Below are positions 9,862-21,198 of a stretch of DNA of 64,000 nucleotides, piece by piece (positions within the stretch are counted from its first letter, which is position 1; each line of letters begins with the position of its first letter). The stretch covers positions 769,490-833,489 of the forward strand of contig OX637634.1 of assembly GCA_951802195.1 (NCBI GenBank). The letters run 5' to 3'. Made by a program: the position numbers and the translations under genes. Under the pieces are notes generated by a model. That model saw only the letters and a list, made by a program, of their open reading frames with translations, made no database searches and was not told the origin of the DNA. Source of the DNA: Tausonia pullulans. Its lineage: Eukaryota; Basidiomycota; Tremellomycetes; Cystofilobasidiales; Mrakiaceae.

Positions 9862-12701
9862 TCACGTCCGATGCGGCTTCCAGAAGCGCCCCGCCAGCTC
9901 AGAGGCAACGACGGCCTCGTCGTCGCTTCGCGTGGCCAAGCCGCCCAACCTCCCGCGAGCGAGGAACGCGAGGCCATCATTGGCATCATCGACTGATGCA
10001 AGATAAAAAGGCGGGCCGAGATCTTCCGACGTTGAGGGTAGGGTCGAAGAGGGGGTCGCGGATATCGGAAGGAAGAGAGGCTTGTATGCTGGGCGAGTAT
10101 CGGTACGAACGTGAGAGAAGCCAGGACCGAACGCTGTGACAGCGGGCCCAGTCGACCAGCCCTCCTCGACGACGATAGCTTGAGGGGCGTTTACCATCTC
10201 ACCGGTCGGCATCGTCCCGTAGTCGTAAAGTTCCTCCGCATTCCCGTCAAGGGAAGCGTCTCGGCCAGCATTGAGGCGTTCGTAAAGGATCTTGGCGACC
10301 TGGAACGAGGGCTGGAGCTCCTCATACTTCCGTTCAACCTCGGCAGCCCACTCATCATGATCTTCGACTCCGTCGCTGTCAAGCTCAGCCGCCTGGCTGC
10401 GGTGATCCCACACAGATCCCAGCGAGGAGCTGCTGCGGCCAGTGTAAACAAGCCGGCCCGGCGGGGGAAGTCCGTTGCCGTTCTCAAGCTGTTGGAAGAG
10501 CGCGCGAATGGAGTCCGAGTCGGTGGGGGACGAGGAAGCGTAGGGCTGGTTGAGTGAGGCGTCGGCAATGTCGGAAGCGGGGGCGGCCGAGGCAGAGACA
10601 GGAGTGGCAGCTGCAGATGAGGACTGCTGGCGAATGGGAGAGCTCGGGCATGGAACTTGAGGCGCGATCGGCGAGGTGGGCGAGGGAGGACCGAAGTGAC
10701 TTGAAGAAGCAATGGGAAGCTTGACCTGGCTTGTCACCTTACCTCGGTCGTCGGTAGCGGCCAGCTGGTCCCACTTTCCAGCGATGTTGGCGACAATTTC
10801 ATCTTCGTCTTCAGCCTTCTCGGCCTTACCATCCGCGGCCTCTGGAGAGCCGAGCTTGTCTGCGTCGGTGTCTGGCCAGGACGGAGAGTAGACGGCTTCT
10901 CGGCCCCGCTGCTCCCTCTGCTCCTGATCGTTAAGCGCCCCGACGACAGACTTGAAATACTTTGACTGTCTGGAGGCATCTCCGACGGTGATTACCCTTT
11001 TCGAACGGTCGGTCCTTGACGGAGAAGAGGACATGGGAGAGGAAGAGTGGGCGATGACATCGTGGTGAGGCGATGGGGCTGAGGAGAAGGAAGAGAAGTA
11101 GGGCGTCGGCTGGATGGGGTCCCGCGCTGGTGCTAGGCGTGGCCGAGAGAGGAAGCGGGCCTCGGAAAAGACAAGGTCGGGAACTGGCGCCAGCGGTGCA
11201 TGTCAGGACGGGCATCGAAAGAGGGTCGTAGATAGAACACCCACCTCCAATAGCCGAGCCTTTCTTCTTGCCCGCCCTCGTTCTGACTCGGTTCGACGCC
11301 CGCCCCTTATTGAAGACGCCGAGTTTCAATACCTCGCGCTGAAGCTAAGAGAGAGAACGTATATTAGCCCGAGTTCGTCTTCTGGCGCGACTAGATTATG
11401 GGCCTTACCGTGATCCTCCCCGAGGTCCCTCCACCGATGTTGGCGGCCCGGAAGTTGTCCATGAGACCGAGACCCAGAGCTGGGGCGCCGAGGTCCGCAT
11501 TCTTCCTAAGCTTCTTCTTCTTCTTCTTCCCCGCTCCTTTCCTTCCGAACGCCGACTTGCGCATCAGCTCACGACCATGCCCCGCGCTGCTGCCCTGCGA
11601 GTATACAGGCGAGGCCGAGGGGGTGACTTCGGAGGAACGAGAGGACGGCGGACGGGGCTTGGGCTTGACGATGGCGGCCTTGGCTCGACGGCGACTCTTC
11701 CTCTCGTCGAGGCCTGTGCAGGAAGACAAGCAGAGACCAGTCAGACAAGAGCTCAGGAGCTAGAGACGACAAGGAAGATCACTTGCGGTCAGGGGGCCGG
11801 ACTTACGCTCCGCACGCTCGACATCGTCAGAGGTGGTGGGAGCCTGAGTTGTGGTTCGGCGAGAGGGAGTCGGAGCTGGCTTGGACTCTGAGGTGGGCGG
11901 TGGGTGCCAGCGAGAGGAGGATCGGGTGGGAGAGTGTGGGGACTCGATGCGAAGCGCGCCGGCGTCGTCCGAAGCTCGCCTCAGTCGCTTTCGAGGGGGC
12001 TCATGGGCGTCAGACTGGAGAGGCTTGGCCACTTTCCTGGGCTGCTTCGAAGAGGAGAGCGGGGTGACGGCGGGGCGGCTGAGTTTCCCGGCTGGAGCAG
12101 GAGAAGACGCGCGAGGAACAGCGGGAGGCGCAGGCGCGTTCTCCTTGTCGATGAAGGCTGTCGTCGCCGTCGCCCTCTTCGGCAAGTCGAGCTCCTTCCG
12201 AGTGACAACGAGGGTGCTGGGTGTCGTGCTCTTCCTCGGCTTGCGAGCGCCCCTCGATCCAACGCACGTGACTCCGGATTTGTCCTTCATCTGGTCCACC
12301 ATCCTGACCCTCCCTGTCGTCGAGCCTGAGCTTGGCCCTGCACCAGCCGCCGTCGAGCATGGGCTCGCCATAATCGATCCCAGTAGGTCGACAGCCTTGA
12401 TGCCCTCGAGCATTGGAACCTCCCGCCGCTTGGAGGCCGTCGTTGTCCCCTCGGCAGCCCTCGCCCTCGCCTTCACCGCGTTCTCGGTCTCGAGCCTGGC
12501 GCGATCCGCTCCAAGCACGCGCTCAATGTGAATCCGGCCCTGCTCGCGGTAAAATTCGAGGTGCTCGAGCTGACTAAAGACAAAGGAGGCCGTCCGAGGG
12601 TGCGAAGGGAAACTGGATGGGGGCGGTACGGAGTGCGGTCGTGAAGGCTTCTTGTCCAAAGCGTTGATCGCCGCCAACGTCAAGGTCTCTCTAGCAGTCA
12701 T
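9862..12701 (-). CDS. Unknown large Ser/Pro-rich, probably nuclear protein
   Basis: I do not recognise this protein. The ATG at 12699-12701 gives MTARETLTLAAINALDKK; longer frames upstream have no ATG. An N-terminal helical segment (FSQLEHLEFYREQGRIHIERV) is followed by a basic, Ser/Pro-rich region with nuclear-localisation-like clusters (PPRKRLRRAS; ERKSRRRAKAAIVKPKP; KGAGKKKKKKLRK). Splicing the intron that ends at about 11725 (AE-R-LDERKSRR) and one near 11343-11409 (GRIT-LQREVLKLGVFNKGRAS) joins three long exons. The basic motif LKLGVFNKGRASNRVRTRAG looks like the most conserved part. The last exon, 9862-11034, is acidic and Ser-rich and ends AGRFWKPHRT-TGA. About 750-800 residues in all. 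The coding call is solid from exon lengths and splice phases; the function is not known. Confidence 0.7.
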
Positions 12702-13393
12702 GGGGGGCGGGCCTTGAGTGATCAGGGAAAAGAGAGGGCTCGGATGAGCGTCCGATGGGTCCCTGGAGGTGGATGGGTAGATGGGTAGGTCGTGGAGGTT
12801 GGGAGTGGGCCGTCTCAACCCGCCTCTCTCTTGCTTGCTGTCTCCTGGCCCTTGTTGTTCTAGCTACGCTCTGACCTTCGCTTGACTCCACCCATGACGA
12901 TAAGAGACAGGTCGCCTGAGACTGCTTCTTGAGATACAGGCAACTCGTGAGAGCTGACAAGAAGACATGCCGACATAGGTTTATCCGAGCCCATCATGAC
13001 TGGGTCACTCACCAAAATTCCTGCGCTGCCTGCGCGCGCGCGGGTCATCGGCGAGTCTCTTCCCCACGACTGCGCTCAATAGCCAGTCTCTCAGGAGACT
13101 GACCCCGACTAGGTTTTATCAGCCCAGGTGAAGAGCTTTATTTGGATCTCCCTCCATTCTTCGCTGGATCGCCATCAAAGTGGACTCTGCGCCGCGGCTG
13201 ATTTCGAGCCGTCGATGCCCTTGCCCGCAGCCTGACGCTCTCGCTCATGGTACTTTGCAGTGCCAGGAGCGCTCTCATTGAGGTATATATTTCCAGGGAA
13301 TGTTCCTCGTCGCCGACTCTCAACATCATCAGTCTAAACTCACTTCATTTATCCCTTGCTCGACACCCGCTACCCATCCAACTCTCGTCAAGC
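12702..13393. promoter_or_regulatory. Divergent promoter with TATA box for the GPI-protein gene
   Basis: 692 bp between divergent ATGs. A TATATATTT box at 13284-13292 lies 110 bp before the ATG at 13394, as expected for a highly expressed fungal gene. A short palindrome (GTCTCTCAGGAGAC, about 13085-13098) is a possible regulatory site. No convincing gene; a 62-codon minus-strand frame here has no support. Confidence 0.5.
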
Positions 13394-14644
13394 ATGTCCG
13401 TCTCTCGTGCTCTCTTCGCCACCTCTATCGCCCTCCTGGCCGTCGCCGGAGCCAAGGCCGATGACACCCTGACCGTCAACACGCCGGTGGGTCTATATCC
13501 ATATCTTTATTTGTATTCTAGACGGCTAGAGCTCAGGCCTGACTAAGACCCATTCTGGTAAACAGAGCGGGCTCGTCACTTGTGAGCCGTCGCTCCTGAG
13601 CTGGTCAGGAGGAACTCCCCCGTACTGTGAGTGTTCTTTGAGATCTCTCTCAGCTAAAAAAAAAAACTAACCCATGGCCTTGAAAGATGTCAACGTCAAC
13701 GAGGTGAGCACGCGCGCCGTTGATGGAGATCACGGCGTTTCCTTAAGATGAATGGCTGATTATCCAACCTCATTCCAAAGGGTGGATCCGTCTCTGAAGT
13801 TGTAAGAGCATCGGCCTTCCCCTCTCCCAAGGAACCTGTTCATCGCTGACATCCTCATTTGTCCGGGCGCTGATCAGCTTGAGTCTCTTCTCGATGCGAC
13901 CAACGAGACCCAGTACACCTGGACGGTCGATATCGCCGCGGGCACTTCCATCTCGCTCGCTGTCAAGGTGAGACAAGTACCTGCGACTCCGAGCCGCACA
14001 AAGTGAGACTGACTTGGCTGTTCTTAGGACTCAACGGGAACAACCAACGTGAGTACGGATCGCTGCCTTTACTTCTAGTTCGACGCTTAACAGTTTAACT
14101 ACCGTTTTACCCCAGTATGCCGCTCAGGTCTCCATCACCACGGGATCTGATACCTCCTGCGTGTATGTGTGCTGGCTCCTGCTCCTGCGATATTTTTCAA
14201 TTGTAGTTTGCCTGCTGATCATCTGTCTCGCAGGTCTTCCTCTGGGTCCAACTCGAGCTCGTCCGACACCTCCGCATCCGCATCCGCGGTGAGCTCTGTC
14301 GCTGCCGCCGCCACTTCCTCCGGCACCACTGCCGACGACGGCAGCGACAGCGGTGCCTCTGCCTCAGAGACCGAAACGGTCGCCACTGCTACCACTTCCT
14401 CCTCTGGTTCCGCCGCGACGGCTCAGACCACCTCCAGGTCGTCAACCACGACTGCGGCTACCACGGCGACCACGGCTTCTTCCTCTACGTGCGTTGTCGT
14501 TTCCTTGTCTCTCTCTCCCATACAAGGTAACCTGAACAAAGCTTTCTTCATAGTGCCTCGTCTGGAGCGTCCACCTCCTTCAAGCCCGCGACGACTACTC
14601 TCGCGTTTATCCTTGTCGGCTCGCTTGCTGCATTCGCCATTTGA
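13394..14644 (+). CDS. Secreted Ser/Thr-rich GPI-anchored surface protein
   Basis: Predicted cell-surface protein. Residues 1-22 (MSVSRALFATSIALLAVAGAKA) are a signal peptide. The mature N-terminal domain, split over several very short exons, reads DDTLTVNTP, then SGLVTCEPSLLSWSGGTPPYYVNV, then TQYTWTVDIAAGTSISLAV, the pattern of the fungal Ser-Thr-rich GPI-anchored membrane family (Kre9/Knh1-like N-domain). A long Ser/Thr/Ala stalk follows (about 14230-14490), then a short last exon whose C-terminus (TTTLAFILVGSLAAFAI-TGA, stop 14642-14644) is a hydrophobic GPI-attachment tail preceded by small residues. Seven or so introns of about 50-90 bp. A TATA box lies 110 bp upstream. It converges on IKS1, with 197 bp between the stops. 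Role: probably wall organisation or glucan binding; the ligand is unknown. Confidence 0.85.
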
Positions 14645-14841
14645 TCCTCCTGAAGACCTTTGCTTTCTGCTCCTTCTTTGCTTAGTCGCTTTCCGATGGA
14701 CTTTGAACTCGAGCTGTTCTTATTTTCTCCTACGCAACTTGCTCTCTATGAACCCTTCCCCCCGCTCAGAGTCAGCAGAACAGACAGGCATGGGCATCAA
14801 AAGCGTGAAAATAGCGTTCTCCTCTGCTCACTTCACCTCGA

Positions 14842-17800
14842 TCACCAGTACCCACCGACCAATGACCGGACCGGGAGTCTCTCACGCCATCCTCCGCCGC
14901 CCTCCTCCGAACTCAATCCCCATCCACCGAGAACGATCATCAAAGCCGCCTGCGCCGCGACCTTCCACAGTGCTTCATGCCGCACGGAAGACAACACCGG
15001 CAGCGGCGCCGCAGCGAGCACCAGCACAAGCGACTGGAGGAGGGCGCCTGGTGGTCTCGGGAGGAGCAAGTGGAGGGCCCAGAACTGAGCGAGAAGGAGG
15101 GCTGCGGAGCGGAAGGACGCGAGAGCGAGGGTCCTTAGAGGAGGGGGGAGGGAGGTCGCGCCAAAGGTACTGGACTGAGGTGAGTAGAGAGGGGGATGGA
15201 CGAGTCGGGCACGGGATTTGGGTGAAGGTGGACGAGTAGGTGTCTATGGAGGGGGATTAAAGGGTGAGGACCGATGGAAAGCAGCGACGAAGAGGAGTGA
15301 GGTCAGCTCACCTCGGTGGCGATGCTGTTGATGGACCCGGACGACATGGCCCGTGTCCCAGCGAGCTGGTAGAATGGTTCGTCGCCTGTCGACAATGAAC
15401 TTGGTCCTCTATCGACGACGAGGGAATCGAACCGAGGGGCAACAGAAGAAGAGTTGCGCAAGGGATTGAAGGGCGCCAGAGAGCCGAGGGTCGAGTTCTC
15501 GGGCGTGAAGCGGGAGGGCTCCTGTAAAGGAATCGGTCGTGAGATCCCCCGTGGTTTTTGTAACTGGAGGCTGGAGGTAGAGGGCTCCATTGACTCACAG
15601 ACGGAGCCGAGTCGAGGAGGGCAAGAACCTGCTCGCATGTGAGCCGTTTGCGAGGGTCAATATTGAGGAGGCCCATGAGGATGTAGAGGAGCTCGTGGGG
15701 AAGCCGACGTCTCTCAAAAGTAGAGAACATGGCTGGGGAGGGCTTGAATCTGGAACATTCGGGCAACAGTTGGATGAGCTAGCTCCAGACGCGCGCATCG
15801 AGCGAGTACCAACCCTTCATACGCCAGGATGTCAGCGGCGAGGACTGCATGATGCCGCCGTCAGTGATCCGCTTTCCTTCAAGGCACAAGGCAATGTGCT
15901 CACTGTCAAAATCATCGATCTGGGCGTAGGGAAGCTTGAGGAAGAGCAGCTTGTAGAGGATAATGCCTGGAAAGGCTGAAGTGTCAGCCAATGAACTGGA
16001 AGTGGAAATGAGGGGTCCCCTGCACTCACCGAGTGCCCACATGTCGACTTCACGGGTCAGGGCCCGGTACTTGCCCTCGGCGTCGAGAACCATGCTCTCA
16101 GGCGAGCAGTATTCCATCGTGCCCTGGAAAGCGAGAGGCCTTGTCGGCATTTCTCAGAGGCGAGAGAGAGAAGAAAGTGGGCCCACGGTATTGCCCGTTC
16201 GCAGCTCTTCCGCAACCGAAAATTGGCTCGTCCGTGATGTGCCAAAGTCTGATATGAGAGGACGGGGGAAGAGGTCGTCCTCGAGATGGAGCAGGACGTT
16301 GGCGCATTTGAGGTCGAGGTGAAGGACGCCATGATTGTGCTGCAAAATAGAAGAGAGGAAGAATTAAAGGGAGATAAGATAACGATAGTAAGGAAATGCA
16401 GACCAGATACTGCAGCCCGCGCACGACGCCGCCAAAGATGAAGCGGATCTCTTCCCATCCGAGTAAGTGCACGCCCCGAAGCTCGCCATGACGAAAGTGG
16501 GCCTCGGGCAGGTTGCCGCTCTTCCTTCTCCGGCGAGCGGCCTTGAGCTGCTCAGGCGTCAGCTCCTCTGGTGGCGTTGAAAGTGCGGGGAGCGTTCGGG
16601 CGAGAATAAAGTCTTCGAGGGAGCCCGAGTTGGCGAACTGCATAAGGATGCTGGAGGGACGGGAGAATCAGCGTACGCTAGCGTTAGTGCGAAGTTGAGC
16701 CCTGACACGGACTGGAGGGCGGGGGTCTTCTCGCCAAAGCTACGATGGGGAGCGAGTCAGCCGCGCTGAACCAGGAGAGGAGAGCCGGCGGATCCCACCT
16801 TGAGAACCTCGTCTTTTCGATCCAGGCGTGATGATACGTGACTAACGGCAAGTTGAGAGCTCAGCGATGACAACGAACATCCTGCTCATACGACAACCGA
16901 CGCACTGATATTCTCGTGCCGAAGGCCCTGAAGTAGCTTGACCTCGCGGAGCACCTGGACGAGATAATCGTGCGAAGACCCAACGGCAACCTTCTTAACA
17001 GCGTAAAGGCCGAGCGACTGGTCATCGATGATGTGTTGGCTGCGGGGTTGAAGGGGCGAAGATGTCAGTCCCTTTTGTCAAATCCTGACGGCAGGGGGAG
17101 ACGACTAACCAGAGATACACTGAGCCGTTGGCTCCCATTCCAAGCCTCCCTTCCTCCTTGAAGAAGCGGGCATAATAGCCGGCCGCCCCGCGATCCTCCT
17201 CCCCGAGTGGATCAGCATCCCGATCCGTGCTGACTCCTCGCGTCGGACGAGGGCGAATGCCGCCGTCTCCAACGCAGTCAACAGATGGCCCCCGCTGCTT
17301 GCTCGTCAGAGAGGAGGACGACGATGGGAGAGAAAATAGCGTCCGGAGCCTTCCGGTCGACGAGGCAGATGGCGAGGAGGCGGGCGCGTTGGCCCGGGAG
17401 AGGAGGGTGAAGTATGAGGCTGAGGCGTTCGGGTCCGACCAGACCCCATGGTGGCTTGACGGGCCGCTGTGAGAGGCCTGGACGTGAGAACTGTCAGACC
17501 CCGCCTGGGGAAACGATCCACCAGAGGAGCTTCGTACGCACGTCGCGGTCGGTGCCACCATCGGGCTCGAACGGGCGGCGGCACAACGGGCAGACGGCGG
17601 GACGGGAGCCGTTCGCGCTGCCTTCACTCGGCGTGTGGCCACCGGGAGAAGTCGGCGGAAACGGATGTGGGAGAGCGGTGAGAGCATGCGAGTGAGGATG
17701 GTAGAGGACAAGGGCGGTCGGGGTGTGGCTGGCAGGCGGCAGGCAGCAGGCGATGGAGGGGCGTCAGCAAGACCCAGGAGGATGCAATGGCGCTAGCACG

Positions 17801-17856
17801 GACAGGACAGTCTTCCACTCGCCGGCGGGGACGAGTTGCCTGGAGGCTGGCGGCAT
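14842..17856 (-). CDS. IKS1: Iks1-type protein kinase with N-terminal zinc motif and C-terminal membrane segment
   Basis: Ser/Thr protein kinase of the fungal Iks1 family. ATG at 17854-17856 (MPPASRQLVPAGEWKTVL). The second exon gives HTPTALVLYHPHSHALTALP and then CPLCRRPFEPDGG, the family's N-terminal Cys-rich knuckle. The kinase domain shows the Gly loop (GRLGMGANGSVYL, near 17120), the lysine in YAVKKVAVG, the catalytic loop as HLDLKCANVLL, DFG as ISDFGTSR, and the APE region as GTMEYCSPES. A long insert rich in Lys/Arg (KAARRRRKSGN) lies between lobes. After the last kinase helix (NIDPRKRLTCEQVLALLD) a Ser-rich linker is followed, across the intron beginning GTGAGC near 15309, by two hydrophobic stretches (LASFRSAALLLAQFWALHLL and AAQAALMIVLGGW) ending GGYW-TGA at 14842. 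In yeast Iks1 the tail is also membrane-predicted. The first intron seems to use a GTCCGT donor. Complete gene. Confidence 0.88.
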
Positions 17857-18044
17857 GATGACGTGGGCGATGGCAGCTGATGGTGGTGGTGGTTACCGTT
17901 GAGGTCGTGATGTGGAGAACCACGCGGGGTCGGCAGCCGCCGCGAAGGAGGCAGAAGACGAAGAGAGAGAAGCGAGCGTCGACGTGTCTCACAACCACCA
18001 CCACCCCTTCTTTCCTTCTCTTTCCCCTCTCCCCATCCACAGCC
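17857..18044. promoter_or_regulatory. Short divergent promoter, IKS1 / KH protein
   Basis: Only 188 bp separate the two start codons, so the genes must share control sequence. The right end is a CT-rich leader (CTTTCCTTCTCTTTCCCCTC) ahead of the ATG at 18045. No TATA box. Confidence 0.5.
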
Positions 18045-20157
18045 ATGTCGCGCAACCGATGGGATGAGCCCGCCCAGGCAGCCACCTCGCCTCCCCCACC
18101 AGCCGCTGGCGCTGGCGCTGCAGGAAGCGCCGCCGAGGCCGCCGCTCGCGCAGGTTCGCTCAACCATGCTCCTTCCCATGTTTCTCTCCTTGTGCGACTG
18201 ACACGTTCAATTCTGTCTGCTTCCCCAGCCGCCATTGCTGCCAAGCTCACTGGCTCGGTCTCTAAGCCGCCGGCCCCCAAGCCCGAGGTCCACGACGAAG
18301 GTGCATTCGTCGAGGATATTGAGATCAACGACCTCCGGAACCGGTCAGTCTGTGCCCTTCGTCTGTGGCCCGCTCGTTGCTGACGGTCACTCGCAATCAT
18401 AGATACCTCCTCACCAAGGGATCGACTCAGCAGCAGGTCCGTCAGCGCTTTCTTCTGCATGATTGAACTTGGGTCGTCGACTTGAGGCGCTGACCTATTC
18501 TTTCGGCCACCTCAGATCCACACCGACACCGGCGCGTCCGTCACGACCAAGGGTGTCTGGCTTCCGGATAAGTCCAAGGCGTCGCCCTCGGAGCCCCCTC
18601 TTTACCTTCACGTCGTTGCGACGACCCAGGAGATCCTTGATGCCGCGATTGCCAAGGTGCGTTGAAGAACGACGCGACGCGCCTGCTCACGCTTTGCAGC
18701 CATCTGACCCGAGGGCCTTCCTCAGATCAACGAGCTCATCAACCAGGATCTTGGAGCGCTCGTCGAGGACCGCTCCCAGTGGGCCCGAAACCGTGAGCGC
18801 TTCGGCGCGGGAGCCCCCGTGACGGGCGCGAATGCTGCCCCTGCGGGCGGTTCGCCTCTCGGTGGAGGCGAGGGAGGCGAGGGTGGCGACCAGGCGCAGG
18901 CACTTGTCGCGAGGGGTAGCTGGGGACCCAACAGGGGTGGAGCGGGACTTGGGTTCGGTGGGGGGGGAGGACCTGGTGGGCCGCCGGAGCGGCGAAAGTG
19001 GCCGGAGGAGAAGGTCATGATTGGGCTGGAGAGCCTGCGCAACTTCAACGTCCGGGCCAAGGTTGTTGGACCGGGAGTGAGTTGGCCCTACTTTCTCTGT
19101 GCATCGTTGAGGAGCTGATTGACTGTCGATCTCCCCGGTCTTGCAGGGCATGTTTGTCAAGCACATCCAGAACGAGACTGGAACTCGAGTCCAGATCAAG
19201 GGACAGGGCTCCGGATACTATGAGGTCGAGACGGGCCGCGAGGGCGAGGACCCGATGCATATCTCCATTGCGTCAGTTTGCTCGTCCTGCCCTCTGCTCT
19301 CTCACGCGGTAACTAACTGTCGTCTCTCCCTTTTGCAGCGGTCCCGACGAGGGCCAGATTGAGCGCGCTAAGGCTCTCGCCGAAGACCTTCTTCTCGTTG
19401 TCCGGTCCGAGTGGCAAAAGGCCCGCGACGCTAACATGGCCCCTCAAGGCTACGGCGGGTACCCGCAGAACGCAGCCCAGGCTTACTACGTGCGTTTGAG
19501 ATTCGCGGCATGTAGGCGGGCGCCGATCAGGGCTGACTTGGCCTCTCTTTTTGTTACTGCTCAGGCCCAGCAAGCCGCCTACGCCCAACAGATGCAACAG
19601 GCCCAGCAGCAGCCGGCCCCTCCCTCTGGCGAGGCCCCCCCTCCTCCGCCTGCGGACGGCTCTGCGCCGCAAGCCTCCCCCTCGGGCGCTGCTCCTGCTC
19701 CCGGCGTCGGTCCCGATGCGGCTGCTGGCGCTGCTCCGGGCGCTACTGCTGCCGGGGGCGACGACGCGCAGGAGGCGTACCGGAAGTACTGGTAAGGACT
19801 CCCAAACCGCCCGAGAGTACTTTCGTCGCTGAACTATGCACCCCCTTCCTTCGCTCAGGGCCGCGTACGGCTACGATGTCAACGATCCCGCTTGTACGTC
19901 CTATCCCTTTCTCTCCTTCCCCTTTTGCGAGGCTAACTGTTTCTCCCCATCCTTATGAACAGTCCAAGCCTGGCAGGCCCAGCAGTACGGCTACTCGGCA
20001 GCGGCCGGTGGAGCCGCTCCTGCCGCTGGAGCAGACCCGGCGGCCGCTGCTGCTGCTGGTGGAGCTGCGTGAGTGGTCCTTTCATATGAAGAATCTCGCT
20101 TGCCCGCTGACTAGAGGGCTCGTTACTTTCTGCTTTTCCAGCCCTCCGCAAGCCTAG
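18045..20157 (+). CDS. KHDC4: KH-domain RNA-binding protein, KHDC4/BLOM7-like
   Basis: Predicted pre-mRNA splicing-associated RNA-binding protein. The ATG at 18045 gives MSRNRWDEPAQAATS; the exons then read AAIAAKLTGSV, EDIEINDLRNR, YLLTKGSTQQQ and IHTDTGASVTTKGVWLPDKS, the first (variant) KH region that marks the KHDC4 family. A Gly-rich linker (about 18850-18990) precedes the second KH domain: KVMIGLESLRNFNVRAKVVGPG, then GMFVKHIQNETGTRVQIKGQGSG, with the GxxG-type loop split by an intron. The tail is rich in Gln, Ala and Pro (AQQAAYAQQMQQAQQQ; later AYGYDVNDP and AQQYGYSAAAGGA), resembling the tyrosine/proline tails that contact spliceosome proteins. Final exon ends APPQA-TAG at 20155-20157. 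Around ten introns. Assignment from two-domain layout and motif match; the partner proteins are not shown by sequence. Confidence 0.85.
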
Positions 20158-21198
20158 AACCGCTCCACTCCGTCTTGCTCTTTGTCCCCATTCCGTCGAG
20201 CTCTCGCGCTCTTTTCCTGCGTCCGGTGTTGGCTCGGAGGACTGTGGTGACTTTGTTTGGGCTGAATAAAAGAAAACAAAACCTTTTAGCGATCCCGAGC
20301 GCCATCGCCCACATCTACCACCTACGCTTAGAAGAGGTAAGGGCGGCGGCTTGCGCGATGTGTCGAGATGGCCATTGAATCGCGGGCGAAGCCGAGCATG
20401 GTTCAAGTTTGAACGCGCTTATGCTTCCTCTTTGTTCGCTTCTGTGTTCTTAGAGAGAGAATGCGCGTCTAGAAAAATCATTGGGATTCGTGGTGTGTGT
20501 CTGCCCGGCGGGAGGGGGGGGGCAGGGGACCGGCGGAGACAGGAACGCTCAAATCGCTTTCGAGGCATCGCACCGATCAAATGTCCCCCCCCTCCCCCTC
20601 CCACCCTCCTTCCCCTTCCCTCCTCATGTAGCTGTCTTTCACTCCCCAAGGTAGCCGGGGAGCAAAACAAGTGGACACCATGGTCTTTCTCTCTTCCCAC
20701 CTCCCCCCAGTTTGAAGAGCGCTCCCTCCGATGAACGCGCGTGCGCCCAGACAGACAAAGGATCTCAAGCGCAGGGGCGAAGGGGTCCTGTTCGGGCGCC
20801 GCTCTCTCTCTCGTTGGGATCTCTCAGCCCTCCTCCCTCCCTTCATCCATCGCCCACCCCGACATGGATCTTCCTCCAACCCACCTGGGCCATCGCCATG
20901 CATGCACCAGGAGAGAGAGAGAGAGGGGAAGGGATCCATCGTTCCTCGTCTGTCTTTCTTCAAGCGAGTCCATCGCTCTGCCAGTTGATGTTCCGAACAA
21001 AGCCCATTCGCATTCTCTCTCCCCTCCCTCCGCCCGCCCCTCTTGCGTCCCCATATCCATGCATCTCTCTCTCCCCCCCTCTCTCTCCAGCAGTCTATCC
21101 TGTGTTGGGTTCTGAAGTATCGAGCGTTTACCTATGCATGCACACACGAACGCTGGTCAACCCACCGACTCCGAAAGCACAAAGAGTAGGGAACGACC
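20158..21198. other. Long convergent spacer, no gene seen
   Basis: 1,041 bp between the stops of the KH protein and COX13. It holds a possible poly(A) signal AATAAA at 20265-20270, a G-run at about 20511-20524, and CT/GA-rich simple sequence (for example GAGAGAGAGAGA at about 20911-20922). Long open frames on both strands here are byproducts of skewed composition and lack ATG starts or motifs. Confidence 0.5.

Noticed and set aside
12860-13048. 62-codon minus-strand frame with an ATG in the divergent promoter.
   Set aside because: No motif, no intron support, and it lies between two well-defined divergent genes.
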